Positions 46,712 to 59,270 are shown, counted from the first letter of the stretch. The stretch is DNA of 64,000 nucleotides from Gnetum montanum (GCA_015680685.1 MNCI01030961.1:330276-394275), one strand, 5' to 3'. Numbers and translations: made by a program. The notes: generated by a model from the letters alone, not told the origin.

Positions 46712-47945
46712 GGACCAAGAGCAGGAGAGAATTGTGGTCTGGATTCCATGTGTCCATGACCCCACAAGGTGCTAACATGCCCACACCATGTAGGTATGTA
46801 AAGCTAGATGTGAACTTGGTTACACTGTGACCATACTACCAGAACTCCATGTGCCAAGATCCAATGTGCTAACAATTCAAGAAAAAATGGAGCTTATGCT
46901 CTGGGACTACATCTTCCCTACCCTTATGATCAGGGTCAAGAATAGGAACAATTGTTTTGGGAGCTAACCAAGGGTATGCAAAATGAAGTAAAATTGTTGA
47001 TTCCACCAAGGAGATGCCATAGTGAGGAAGATTCCTGTCAACAAGTTCTAGAGCTACCTGGAGATAGTGTTGCACTACTCATGCTATTGAATACATTAGT
47101 GTAGCTTAAGTAGCTACCTGCTAAATTGCGCTACACTATGTAGTGTAGCATAACATAGCCACTAGTCTTGACTGAAATTTTTGTTGGAGCTGAAAAGCAT
47201 TTATATGAGGCTTAGTCATGCTAACAACTACAACTTTTGTCCTTTATGTCGGGAAGCCTTTGGACATGCTAAAATCATCTTTGAAACACTTCTTTAGTTT
47301 TTGCATTATTTCTATGCTATGCATAGTAGCTAGTGTATCATGCTTCCTTCTTTAATTTGCCATTTTCTAGCAAGAAACGTTGCTCGAGGCCTGATGACTA
47401 ACTAGGGTAGGAAGTTTTGGAGGTTGAAGTCTTGTCAAAGTGTCATTTTCTTGTTGGAATCACTTGGCAATATGGGCCTTTCTTCTCTACCTTAACTACG
47501 CTATGCTACACTACATAGCATAGCATAGTGTAGCATCTTGTGTTGACTGAATCCTAACTTGTCTTTGCAATCACTTTGTCAACTAATGCTTGGATGCTTG
47601 AGTGGTTATCTTTCATGGTTTGCTACGCTACACAGCATAGCATAGCATAGCTGACTCCTTCACTAGAAAACTTGCCAAACTATTTTGCTCATCCCAAATA
47701 CCTTCAACAACTCCTAGCATAGTTCTTGGGTAGATTGTCAACTAGGTCAATTCTCCAATTGAGCTAGCCAGAGAGTCCAATGGGCCTATCAACTTTGGAT
47801 ATAGAAAACTTGCCAGACTAGAGAGTCCAACCTTAGTGCCTATATTTTTCTGCCAAATTGTCATGATACTACACTTGTGGAAGTCCATGCCTAAATTCCA
47901 AGACCCTGTTGAAGCATGAGGGTCCTGAAATTTTATGGTATTTCA

Positions 47946-47965
47946 CTGGCCCCTCTTTGTTGACG
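47946..47965 (-). other. Polypurine tract of element 2
   Basis: AACAAAGAGGGGCCAG on the minus strand abuts the LTR start TGAAATACC. Confidence 0.85.
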
Positions 47966-49330
47966 TCTGAGGATCTGCCCGATAGACGTTGACAAAGAAT
48001 ATAAAACACCATGAAGGATAAGTTGCCAACATTTCTCTCTGGTGGTTTCTCAAATGTCACTTTGCTATGCTTGGGAGTAACAAGATGGTTGTACAAGAGA
48101 AAGGGGAAAGGATGGACATGAGGGGATAGGTTCATGAAAAGGTAAGATGAAACTTAGCATGGCCCCTCGTCAGAGTGCTTGTGAGGGAATTGGCCCACAT
48201 AGACATATTTTCTTTTACTGGCTTCTAACCTCTCATCAAAACACTTAGAGATGGTCATTGTGAAAAAACTAGTGTGCCATTTTTTTGGGCACATACTCTC
48301 TTTTTTCAAGCTCCTTTTTTTTTAAGCTCTGTTACGCTTTGGCACTTTTCTTTCACTGTTTAGCCATGTTTATTTTCCAACAACCTTGTTGTTGTAGGAT
48401 AGGTGTTTTTTCCTTATGATGAGTCATTTTACATCCATGTGGAATTTTGACCTACCTACAGATGCTTCCCATGCAACGAGTTGCATTGCACGTATCATGG
48501 ACTTTGCAATTGAGCATATGGGAGGGCTTTACACGCATCAAGAAAGCTTGTAAAAGAGATGCAGAAAGGGAAACTGCACCTGTGAGAAACAAGATGATGA
48601 AGGTTAAGAGGAATGGAAATATGTGCACTACCAAGTACCTAAGCTAGTCAGAGTGGTCACATCAGAACGATGTGGTGTCCTGTTCTCCTGGTGAAATGCA
48701 TCTTTGACTAACACCATCTTAGCCCATATCCTACAAGCACAATAGAAAGAAGACCAGAGAAATGTAACCATCAAATGCAGTTAGGCAAAGGTGTTACTTG
48801 CTTTAGAAATCATTGATGTGATAGCCACTATTTCTGAGGTGTGTAACATCTAAAGCGGGAAGGCTGGTAGCTGTTCTGGTAGTGGCAGGCTGAAGGGGCC
48901 AGCACTGAGGGGGCTAGGAGTTACAGCAATATGAATGCTTAGGAGTCCTTGCCCAAGGCAAACATCCTGAAATTTAGCTATAAGGTGAGAGGCCTAATAG
49001 CTAAACATCGTTTGTGCTTGAATGATAGTGGGGTCTAGAGGATAGCCACCTTGTGGCTAGGCCAAAATAGTGCTAGAACTCCAACAGCAGGTGCTGACAA
49101 TGAAAGCTACTTCCAAGGCAATGGGCTATGGTAGTGGTAGCTCTGAAAGGTCAGTAAGATGTCAAATGACATCTCTGGAGGATCAATAAGATGCCAGGGG
49201 TAGTGGCATCACATACATTCTAGAGGACACTTTCTTGTCATCATGAACTGCATTCTGGAATTGCAATGCTCCACCCCGCATTGGCATTGTGCACGCTCAC
49301 TTTTTTGAATGGTTGTGGATGCACGTTGGG
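47966..49330 (-). other. 3' untranslated region of element 2
   Basis: There is no gene. It is homologous to 30,607-31,799. Just inside the PPT, complementary GACGTCTGAGG/GATAGACGTTGAC-like words form a small inverted pair. Confidence 0.55.
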
Positions 49331-49339
49331 AATGATGTG

Positions 49340-49685
49340 TAATGAACCCAACTTAAGGTCTTGGTAGACCATTAGATGTACTAGTTTAGGCTCCTAGTAG
49401 ACCACCATGTGCAAGTTTAAGGTCCTAGTAGACCACTGTGCTAGTTTAAGGTCTTAGCAAACTACTGTGCTAGTTTATCGTCGTAGCAGTTAGTGGATGG
49501 ACTAGCTCAAAGTTGTAGTGGACCTTCTATGCCATTTTAACATCATAGAAGATGTTCTATACCATTTTATAGTCATGGTGGACTATTTGTGCCAGTATAT
49601 AGTCATAGAAAACTATTTATGCTAGTTTATAGTCATGGTGGACTATGGATGTCAGTTTATAGTCATAGTGGACTATGGATGCTTA
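49340..49685. repeat. Hairpin tandem array after integrase, element 2
   Basis: Nine or so units of about 30-37 bp, for example TAGTTTAAGGTCCTAGTAGACC and TAGTTTATAGTCATGGTGGAC. The best units contain GGTC..GACC arms. Confidence 0.75.
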
Positions 49686-49698
49686 CCTTGCTTCTACA

Positions 49699-50840
49699 TT
49701 AGACATAGTACAACTTCAGGTATAAGTGGTTCACAGGATTTGAAAAATCTCTACCATCCATGTCTACTAGTTTGAAGGCTCCATTCTTGTAGGCTTTTGT
49801 GACTATGAATGGACCTTCCCAATTAGCTGGAAACTTGTCTACATGTTCATGAATAGCTTTGAGAACTAGGTCCCCCTTTTTAATCAACCATTGATGTAGG
49901 TTTGCATGATGCTTTTTCTACTACTTGTCTTGATATCATTGGATACGACCCAATGTTTGTACACACTATTCCTCTAGGGAGTCAAGATCGATGATCCTTG
50001 ACTCATTGTTCTGGGCTTCATTCACGATGCTTGAAAGGATCATCCATAGTGATGATACTTGTAATTTAAGAGGTAATACTACTTCAGATCCATAAGCTAG
50101 GCTATATGGAGTCTTACTTGTAGTCATCCTGCACGTTGTACGGTAGGCCCATAGCACATAGAGGATTTTTTGATGCCATCGCCTCTTACTATTGTTAAGA
50201 ATTCTTTTAAGTAAGTTGATGATGGTCTTGTTCATTGATTTTGCCTGACCATTAGCCTACGAGTAATATGGCGATGAAAAAGATTACTTAATGCTAAGGT
50301 TGCTACAAAAGGTTCTAGTTTTTGCACTACTAAATGGTGGCCCATTGTCCATTACAATAGTCATGGGAAGACCTAACCTTGTTATGATGTTGTCTAAGAT
50401 GAAGTAGAAAACCTATTGACATGTAGTTTTCCTAAGGGGGATAGAATCTACCCACTTCATAAAGTATTCGGTGGCAGTAATGATGAAGCTATGTCTTGTG
50501 AAAGACTTAGGTGTTATGGGTCCTATGATATCTAGTCTCCATCATTGGAATGGCCACATGATCTACGTAGGGTGCAACTTAGTAGGTAAAACGTGTATAA
50601 TATTTGTATGATGTTGGCATGCATCACATGCCTTGACATTAGCGAATCAATCCCATTCCATGCAACGCCAGTAATACCCTAGGCATCTAATTTTAGCTAC
50701 CATAGCCTTGGGAGCTATGTGTCCTGCACATAGCCCTTCATGAACTTCGCTAACAATTTTTTGTGCCTCCTCCCCACTAACACAAGTTAATAGTATTCCA
50801 TCAAAGGAGCATTTACATAAGGTATAATCTCCTATGAGGA
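49699..50840 (-). pseudogene. Integrase of element 2
   Basis: The C-terminal domain is open at 49,887-49,699 (KKGDLVLKAIHEHVDKFPANW ... NPVNHLYLKLYYV). Upstream on the minus strand are HQKILYVLWAYRTTCRMTTS, the region of the catalytic core (the DNGPxF box reads MDNGPPF-like) and a C-x2-C zinc region near 50.6 kb. Many stops separate these. It is homologous to 32,169-33,310 in domain order and spacing. Confidence 0.8.
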
Positions 50841-51179
50841 CATACTATCGTGTTCACTTTCAGATTGCATCCCTTTGTGGGGGTGTCAAGCCATGTGGGG
50901 GTTCACCATTCTACACATAGGCTTTTACGTTAGCATATCAGTCTTGGGTGTTGGTAGCACTTACAAAGGCCACGTGTACTGCTTGGGTGATAGGGTTTGT
51001 GCATTCTATTATTGAAGTAGGTAAAGTTGCAAACAGGTGTGGTGGCACGTTTAACGATAGTGTGGCTAAGGCATCGGCTACGGTGTTCTCGCTGCACATG
51101 CTAGATGTCTATCATGGTGAACTGTTTCAACAAGTTTTTGGCCAAATCACAATAAGGCTGTAATTGTGAAGCTTTATAG

Positions 51180-51470
51180 GTGTAGACTTTGGTTATTTGA
51201 TTGAAAATAACTTGAGCATCACCTCGAACTCAAATGTATGATCTTTAGTTGCTGGGTTGCTAAGAGACCCCTAAGGAGTCCTTCGTACTCAACTATATTG
51301 TTCGTACAAAGGAACATGAAACTATAAGCAAAAGGTTGCATGTCCCCTAAGGGGAATGTAATGACAATGGTAGCACTACCACCTCAAGTGGTTGAGGAAC
51401 CTTCAAAATGCAAAGTGGCCTTGAAATGCAATAACACAAGGTTGATACTGCTGATGTGTTCATCGGGGAA
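51180..51470 (-). pseudogene. Archaeal-type RNase H of element 2
   Basis: ATLHFEGSSTT, GGSATIVITFPLGDM, and LCTNNIVEYEGLLRGLLATQ on the minus strand match the second RNase H of Tat elements. The first catalytic Asp is Glu here (HFE for YFD). Stops break the frame. Confidence 0.7.
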
Positions 51471-51539
51471 TTCGGGTTCTATGGTTGCCTGATCATCAAT
51501 GGGTGAGGTTGCAAGCTATGTAGCTATTTCTTGTCCTTT

Positions 51540-53095
51540 CATTGACAATTGTTCATGATAGCTTGAAGTACATTTATTTTGCATATAATGTTCACTTGGC
51601 TATGGAATAGGTAGCATCTCCACTTTCTTGTGTGAATACTAGGGAGAGACAATTCCTTTCCACTTCGTTGTATTTGGCTTCTTATGCTATTAATGCTTCA
51701 CTCAAGTAATAGACTGGGATTTCAAAGTTGTCTTCTCTTTTTTGGCATAACAATGCTATGATGGATGTGTCCAAGGTGGCAACGTAGATGTAGAAAGGCT
51801 TATCCCTCTATGGTGGGTAAATAGTTGGAAGGTGTAGAAGCTCTTTCTTCAAGTCATCAAGGGCTTGTTGACATTGTGTTGTCCACTCAAAGTTAACTCC
51901 CTTCTTTAGTAAGTGTTGCATGGGGTGTAACTTGTTATTCAACCTTGCTATAAACCTTCTAATGAACTATATTCTATCTTGCAACTTGCATAATTTTTTA
52001 AGGTTAGTATGGGGTGCTAGGTTAACAATAGCCTTAACCTTGTTAGGGTCCACTCGTATTCCAGCCTCTAATACTACAAACCCTAGCATGCATCCAATTT
52101 TTATGTCAAAAGCACACTTCTTTGGATTGAGACATAAGTCATGCCTATGACAACACTTCAAGACTACATCTAGATCAGTGGGATGATCAATAGTTGTCTT
52201 AGAATTAACTACTATGCCATTCACATAATCATTTAGTCTCTATAGGAGGTACTCGATGAATATGTAGGTCACTGCTCATTGATAGGTTGCTCCAAATTTT
52301 TTGAGATGAAAGGACATCATAGTGTAACAAAAGGTACCCTAAGGGGTCATCAAAGTAGTTATCAACTGATGCTATGAATTTATGAGAATTTGATTATAAC
52401 CTGAGAACCCATCCATGAAGGATAGTAAAGCATGACCAATCGTAGTGTTCATAAGCTAATCGATACTTGGTAGTGGGAAGTTATCTTTAATCATCGCTTT
52501 GTTCAGATCCTGGAAGTCTATACAAATTCATATTCCTCCCATTTTCTTAGAGATCACAATGATGTTTGATACCCACTCCAAGTAATCGACCACATGAATG
52601 AAGCATGCTTGGTATAGCTTAGTGATTTCATCGCGTACAGCTAATGCGATTTCTACTTTAATTTTTCGAACCTTTTACTTATCCAGGTTGACACATGGGT
52701 CCAATACAATGTTATGTTGTATTAGTCATGGGTCTAAGCCTGGCATGTCATTGTAGGACCATGAAAATACTTGGATGTTTTCTTGAAGTATTTTGGATAC
52801 ATCTTTTTACATTTGTTAATATAGGAGGGAACCTAATTTTAGTGTTTTTATTTTCCCCCTGGATGTCATTACCGGTGCTTCGATGAGAGGGTCCTTAGTC
52901 ACATCCCTGGCCTCTAAGTCTAAGGCTTGGACCAAATGTTCAGGCCAATCTAGGGATGTTTCCAGGGACACAACAATGTTATCTATAGATTAATCCCAAT
53001 CTATCAACTCTAGGTTCGGATATCTTGCAAACTTGCAATGAGGACCTCTCAAGGTTAAAAGTGAGTGTAGATTATGCTGCATGGCCATCTTGTTC
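51540..53095 (-). pseudogene. Reverse transcriptase and first RNase H of element 2
   Basis: The minus strand shows the same blocks as element 1: an upstream leader with a SYxDMPGLDP-like stretch, FPLPSID-like at about 52.47 kb, the motif region at 52.2 kb reading YVNGIVVNSK, and GCMLGFVVLEAGIRVDPNKV. YVDD has become YVNG, so both catalytic Asp are lost. RNase H follows at about 51.6-51.8 kb. Stop-rich and inactive. Confidence 0.75.
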
Positions 53096-53219
53096 AACCT
53101 GCCATGATAAGAGAAGCCTAGTCAAGTAATACATGTTTGTAGCTATAGCACATAATAATAAATATTTGCAAAGCAATAATGAAATATGCAATGATCGTCA
53201 AATATTTGGCCAAGTTTGC

Positions 53220-53745
53220 AAGTTACCAGTTTAAAGTCTTGACGGACCGTGAGCAGGTTTGAACATGCAAGAGATATTAACTCTATCAATTTAAGATCAC
53301 GGTGGATCGTAACATTGTGAAATCTAGTCTAAAATGCAAAATGGTGCTAAAGCTACCAGTTTAAGATCATGGTGGACTGTACTCATGCTACAGTGTATGT
53401 CAAAAGGTAAATCGATGTTGCCAATTTAAGTTTTTGGCTGACTGTTAATGAGTGGGATTTGAAAACTAAGGTTAGTAGTTTAAGGTCTTTGCAGACCATT
53501 AACAGGTTGTAAAGGTAAGGTTACTAGTTTAAGGTCTTTGCAGACTGTTAATAGATTGGTGTTGTAGAGGTTACTAGTTTAAGGTCTTTGTACACCATCA
53601 ATAGGTTGGCTTTGTAGAGGTTACTAGTTTAAGGTCTTTGCAAACCATTAACAAGTTTTGTAGAGGGTCACTAGTTTAAGGTCTTTGTAGACCATGGCAT
53701 GCAAGCTTCGTACATGTAGGTTGCTAATTTAAGGTGGCACAAAAT
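53220..53745. repeat. Hairpin tandem array between RT and the antisense gene, element 2
   Basis: At 53,465-53,700 five units of about 53-56 bp contain TAGTTTAAGGTCTTTGCAGACC; GGTCT and AGACC pair around a 4-base loop. Three more degenerate units precede them from 53,225. Confidence 0.85.
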
Positions 53746-54020
53746 TTTCGGTTAGCCTCACCTATTTGCAAGGTAGAATGCTACGCTATCACAACTTTAT
53801 GACATGAAGGTATTACACTATATGGAGTATCCCATATTACTCGAGGTGCAAAAATGACAGGTTCTTTTCACTGTGTCAGCAATAAATAGGGGTTTACCCC
53901 TCGTAAACTTTTGGTTTTTGTTGTCAAAGAGTAGAGCCCACATCTAGAGCATAGCACAGTCGTGCCGAGAGAAAGAAAAATAGTGTAGCATAGTAGCCAG
54001 TAGCATTTGCAAGTGAAGTG

Positions 54021-57000
54021 ATGGCACTTAAAGGCAAACGTAAGCATCGAGGTCTCACTAAGGTGGATGAAGTCAAGGACACTTTGGGGTGCCTGATCCA
54101 AGCTCACGTTGAAGTGCAGGAGGAGACTCCATCTACCTAGTAAGTTATTACATTGCCTTTGTTGTTCAGACTTCTACAATCGTTATTGTTAAAATCCATG
54201 TCTTTTTCCACTCATTTTGGTAGTTGTTTTGGCCGCTATGCTACCACTGTTGCTGGTTGGCCATAGCAGTTATATGGAAGTTACGCTATTGCTGCATGTA
54301 GCATCACCTTGGTTGCCATTGCTGAGACTACCTTGTCATGGGGGTTTGGCCAAGTTTGGATAGCTTAGGACATGGTTAGCATAGCGTGCAATCCTCAGGA
54401 GGGTTTGGCCATCGACAAGATTTGACAAATGAGACACATTTTTAATGTAGTACAGGGAAAATTATTTTGTACAGCTAAATTATGGTTGGGACTGCTGTAG
54501 CATAGTGAACTCTTACTCGTCTGCAGTTTGTAATATGTTTATCATGGTATTCCTGTACATCGTAAGGTCTTTAGGTTTGTTGCATTGTTATGCTATTGAA
54601 TCTATAATACTACTGCGTTGCTGAATTTGTTTTTTCTTTTTTTTTTGTTAATTTTTCCATGTTTCCATGCTTGTCATAGTAATGTGTTGATTACATCATT
54701 GTATTGTTGCACGTCTATTTGTTCTTGTTCATTTGCTACATTACATATCATCTAAGTGTTGTTGCATTGTGTGAAGTTTGATGACTAAGCTATGATACAA
54801 GGCCTATTTTTTTGTTGTTTGTTTATGTTTTTTTTTTCAATTTTATGCAACTGCAAAATCATGCTATGCTATATCCAATGAAAATGCCATGCTACGGTAT
54901 ATGTAATCAAATGGTTATGCTACGCTACGTGTAAACTTCACTCGTACATAGTGCTAACATCTGACGCTTCATTATGTAGGGTCATGTTAAAGCCCATCCT
55001 TATTGTCCTAGAGATTGTGGGAGTCTTATGCTACCTTAGTGCACTAGTGGCTAATGTCCCTTCTCCCCATGCACATGTGGAGAAACAAGTGGTCTGGTTC
55101 CTGGAGGGCACGTGCAACTTCCTACAGTTCCTCCTCAACCATTTTAGTGTGATCGTTTGCTCACACTTATCCGCAGAGATAACAATTGCAATCATAGAAA
55201 CCCTATTGCTTAGGGAAAACTGGGGGATTCTAAAATTTTTGACTAATGGGTCAATTGGGGGCAAGTAGGCAAAAGGTTCCAACTAGTGTCCAAAAAGACT
55301 AAGACGCTTAAGTTAGATCAGGGAAATTCCTAAGTATAAGTGTTATCACTTATACAACACATTTTTTGTTGCCCATCACATGGGCACCTACTTTCAGAAC
55401 CCACCTAAAACTGTTTACTATGTAGGTCAAAGAGTTCTACGAAGGTATTTTGTTGTGTAATCCATGCTATTCTAGAAACAGGTATTAACAGTGTATATGT
55501 GCATTTTTTGTGTGTTGTTAGTTTCTTTATTGATAGGAGTGGTCTCAATGGTGATACAAATGCCTTGGCATTGGCACAGATGGCCCTACAGGAGTTTTCT
55601 TCCACTGAGAATGTGCACATTGACGTAATAGGCCAATTTGGGGATGAGTTCAGAACCTATCCAACCCACTATTCCCAATTTTATGGGAAGTGTAAAGAAG
55701 GCGGTTGGTTGGATAGGTAATGGGCATCCCTCAAGACACTCACCATCGAAAACGTGGTGGTGGATTTCCACCATTTCCCATGCCATTTAAACCTAGTACC
55801 CTAAAGTGTGAATTCACTGTTACATTTTTGAGTGATGTTTACCTTTTGGTAACCCTCTCATTTTTTTGTTTTTTTTTTCCAAACCATTTTAGTGACAAAA
55901 AAATCCCAAGAGGTAACTATGATCACCTTTGGGTGCAATGAAACCAACCTCTTTTTTAAGTATGGGGAGGTGGAGGAGACCCAGTGTTGGCTCTACAATG
56001 GGGCGACAACCATGCTTGTCCATAACCTTCAGTAGGCTAGGCTTATGGACTTATTTTTAGCTGTTAACCCGAACGTCTTGCCTACTGAGATGCTTTTCCT
56101 AGTTAAATCCTTCTCCGAAAAGGCAGACTGCTTCCACACACGTGTTCACTATGTGCACATGGTGTTTGATGTCAATGATCAATTATTTGTGGATCTTTTT
56201 TGTGTCCCCTCTAATGGTATCCGCATGAGAGAAAACTCCAAGAAAGATGCACACAATCAAGGGAACATTGAGGAGTGGCTAGGGGTGGCAGAGAATCGAA
56301 AGGGGATCTATATTGAGAAAGTCAGGGTATGGGTGGCCAAAACGGTTTACCCTATCTCCCATGCCCATGCCTTCCCCAAGCTACTATCCAAGGAAAAATA
56401 ATTGGGATTGAGCAAGCTTAGATAATGAAGGATATCATGGAAGAGGGAACTTATTACAATTGGGCCAAGCACCTTTCCAAATGCATGCAGGCTGAAATGG
56501 TCAAGCTTCGTGGGAAGCTTGAATCTCATTTCAACATGCATCATGCCTTCTTCATAGCTTGCCTATGGTGTTTTGTGGAATTCTTGGTAATCTATGAGAA
56601 TGGGGTCTAGGTACTACAAGATTGTAGCTAGATTTTGAAACCATGGATCTGCCAAGTCTTTCATACTACCCGATCTCAGGATCCCCTAGAAGCTATTGGG
56701 GAGTCATTTTCAATGACGAACAAGGATCACGTGGCATGTAAATTGTAGGCCTAGGACAGCATGGGAGAGGCACCCCCCATTACCATTGGCAGTGTGACAA
56801 GGGGGGAATGCCTCATTGCAGAGATGGTGATGACAAAGTTGCAATGCAAGAGGTCCTGCCCTACTGAAGAGACCCCTCGTGCTAACAAAGAGAGGGGGAA
56901 GAAGCTGTGACTCAAACTTTCCAGAGTACCGCCTCTGATTGGTAAGTGTTTCTATTTGTTTATTTGCTAATGTTTGCTATGATGTGTTATGCTAGGTAGC

Positions 57001-58733
57001 ATTGCGCAGCATAGCATGTGCTTTGAGTTAGTGCAATTCACTTATAGTAACTATACTTTATTAGCCAAGGAAGAAGAGGAAGAAGGAGAAGAAGAGGTGG
57101 TGGCCCCTATAACAGGGGCCACTAGAAAAAATGAGGAGGCTCTAGCTACAGAGGAGAGGGCCTTAACCATTGAAGAAGGGACCCCTGCTACAGAAAAAAT
57201 GGCTCAATGGGTGAGAAAGAGGATCCTCTCAATGAAGAGGAGGCTTCTACTGATGAAGAGGAAGTCCTCGTTGATGAGGAAGAGGCTCCTGATGATGAAC
57301 CTTTTGTGGAGAGTAGCTCAGTATCAGAGGGGCACATGATCATTGAGGATGTTGCTACATTATTAGATTAGCTCGAAGCAAAGGGGTTCCATTTGGATGC
57401 TAGTGAGTTTGACCGCATATTTGATAGTGTGGCGATGGGTGACCCCCACGCTATCACCCATAAGGGTTTGCTGGGTAGGAACTTTACACTATCATTTATG
57501 CTATTCATTAGTCCTTATATTGTTCTCTCCACTTTATCTAACATGTTTTACCATGTAGTTGATACCACTATTAACACCTCCAGCCCATCCTCAATCTACC
57601 TGTGACCATGGACTAAGACCCCTGATAAATTTACCTTTATGGAGGGGTTGGTCGATGACATGATCAACCATTTAAAGCAGGTTGACTCAAAATTGGGTAA
57701 GTTAAAGTGCTATGCTACACTCTTTAAAATGTTTTTGCTTCACTATGCCACTGTGACTATTGCCTTTGTATGTGTGATTAGTAGCATTTCCACTAGAGGT
57801 CGATGCCATGCCTGAATTTACACCAGAGGTGACCGAAGTCCCTTGTCACATATATGACAAAGCAAGTTAATGTGTAATGTACTTGGAACTCTCCTTGTAG
57901 GAATGTAGATGCATGAATAAAGACCTCTGGAAACAGGTACAAAGGCTTGAGAAGGAGAAGGTAAACCTGATTACCAAGGTGGGAAATCTCCATTCTAGGA
58001 ATGAATTCCTATTGGCCCGAGACACCAACGATGGTAGTTGGAGCATGACCATTATTCACTATGCGAGGTATTAGATGGTCATGCAATGCAACAATGAGGA
58101 CACTCGTGAAATAATAGAGTAGCACATGCAAATGGACCTATTAGCCTAGAATAACTAAAACTCGAAAGATTACAGTGCCAAAGTTTACGAGTGGAGGAAG
58201 GCACAAAAAAACCACAAACACATATATAAGCTAGAATGTGTCACCTACCATAACCAATATCAGGATGCCTCTATCAAGTTACATACTTATGAGGTATTCC
58301 TCGACATTATTGGTGCTTCTAGGGCTAACGACAACTTTATGCAACAGGTGACAATAAGTGAATCTCCCGAAAGGAAAATAACCTTTCCTGCGGGTGAGAC
58401 TACTACTGCCACCTTTTCTCTGGGATCACTGAGATGGACATCCATAGAAAAGTAGAAAGTTGCAGCAAGCACTGACCTGGGAGATAGGAATTGGGTCGAT
58501 ATTACGAAAGAGGAGATCTTGTAATGCCTGGCAGTAGGCTTGGATTGGATACCTCCTGAAATAGACATGAGGCCATCTTGGGTCAGTTACGTTTTGGTTT
58601 AGTGATAATTTATTTCATCTGAGTCATTATTATAGCTTTAGCTAACTAGTTCATTTTTCTTATGGTGCAAAATCTAGATGAAAACATGGGGCCTAATGAA
58701 ATAGGGAACAATGGAGCAGGCGAAGGGTCATAG
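54021..58733 (+). pseudogene. Antisense multi-exon accessory gene of element 2
   Basis: Exon 1 is 54,021-54,139 (119 nt, exactly as in element 1; begins MALKGKRKHRGLTKVDEVKD) with donor GTAAGT. Exon 2 starts at 54,980 after TTATGTAG, reading LKPILIVLEIVGVLCYL and later YNTFFVAHHMGTYFQNPP. Exon 3 starts at about 55,522 (FIDRSGLNGDTNALALAQMA). The mobile-domain-like block is the 118-codon piece at 56,045-56,401 (QLFVDLFCVPSNGIRMREN, IEEWLGVAENRKGIY). An exon ends at 56,941 (GTAAGTG); an acidic EEEEGEEEVV run follows at 57.07 kb; the coiled coil VQRLEKEKVNLITKVGNLHSR is at 57.94 kb; the last donor is at 58,582 and the stop at 58,731-58,733. Exon-intron order and many residues match 36,228-40,733. 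Stops occur in several exons. The function is unknown. Confidence 0.7.
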
Positions 58734-58904
58734 CATAGCAGTTGAACATTTATTTAAATTCCCACAAAGAATGTGACAAAAATTATTGATTTATTAAAGA
58801 AAAAGTGGAATATGAAGAGATTTATTTTACTTTTTCTTATATTTTATATTTATTTTTATTTTATTCTTTATCTCCTTTTTTTATGAATTAAATTTGTTAG
58901 GAGC

Positions 58905-59070
58905 ATCTCATTTTATTTTTAGGCCATTTCGAGCTATAACAATAGTTTAAGGCCATTCTCGGCCATCACTAGTTGTAGGTCATTTTAGGCCATTGGTAGT
59001 TTTAGGCCATTTTAGGCTTTTGGATGATGGTAGAGAAACATTTTTCCAGTTTTAGGCCTTAGTGGGCTGT
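58905..59070. repeat. Hairpin array between antisense gene and protease, element 2
   Basis: Five units of about 27-30 bp with TAGTTTAAGGCCATTCTCGGCC and TAGTTTTAGGCCATTTTAGGC, matching the half-units at 40,855-41,195. Confidence 0.75.
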
Positions 59071-59270
59071 GGTGTAATGTAAACAATGGACATGGTGTGA
59101 ACGGTTTAAATAATGAGTTAAACACTTCATGTAATCAAACGAATATGAAGCCAACAAAGAATAAATGTATTGCAAGTGTTAGTTGCATTGGAAGCAGTGG
59201 AGTAGTTATGCTATACAAGTAATGATTATTCTTGCAACTGCTTCTTAACCCATCGTGGGCTTGGCGATGT

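Larger units (their letters stand above)
46537..47945 (-). mobile_element. Element 2, 3' LTR, proximal part
   Basis: It opens TGAAATACC on the minus strand at 47,945 and runs to the ATGCC where element 1 interrupted it. GCCAACTTAAAAGCCAA and ATCAAGAAGCCAAC match the 5' LTR at 63.75-63.83 kb. A clear TATAAATA lies at 46,704-46,711 (minus). GCTACACTATGTAGTGTAGC-type palindromes cluster at 47,080-47,660. With 28,540-29,056 the LTR totals about 1.9 kb. Confidence 0.85.

Noticed and set aside
53465-53700. A CRISPR-like array
   Set aside because: Repeats are degenerate, spacers are also repeated, and the context is a plant retrotransposon.
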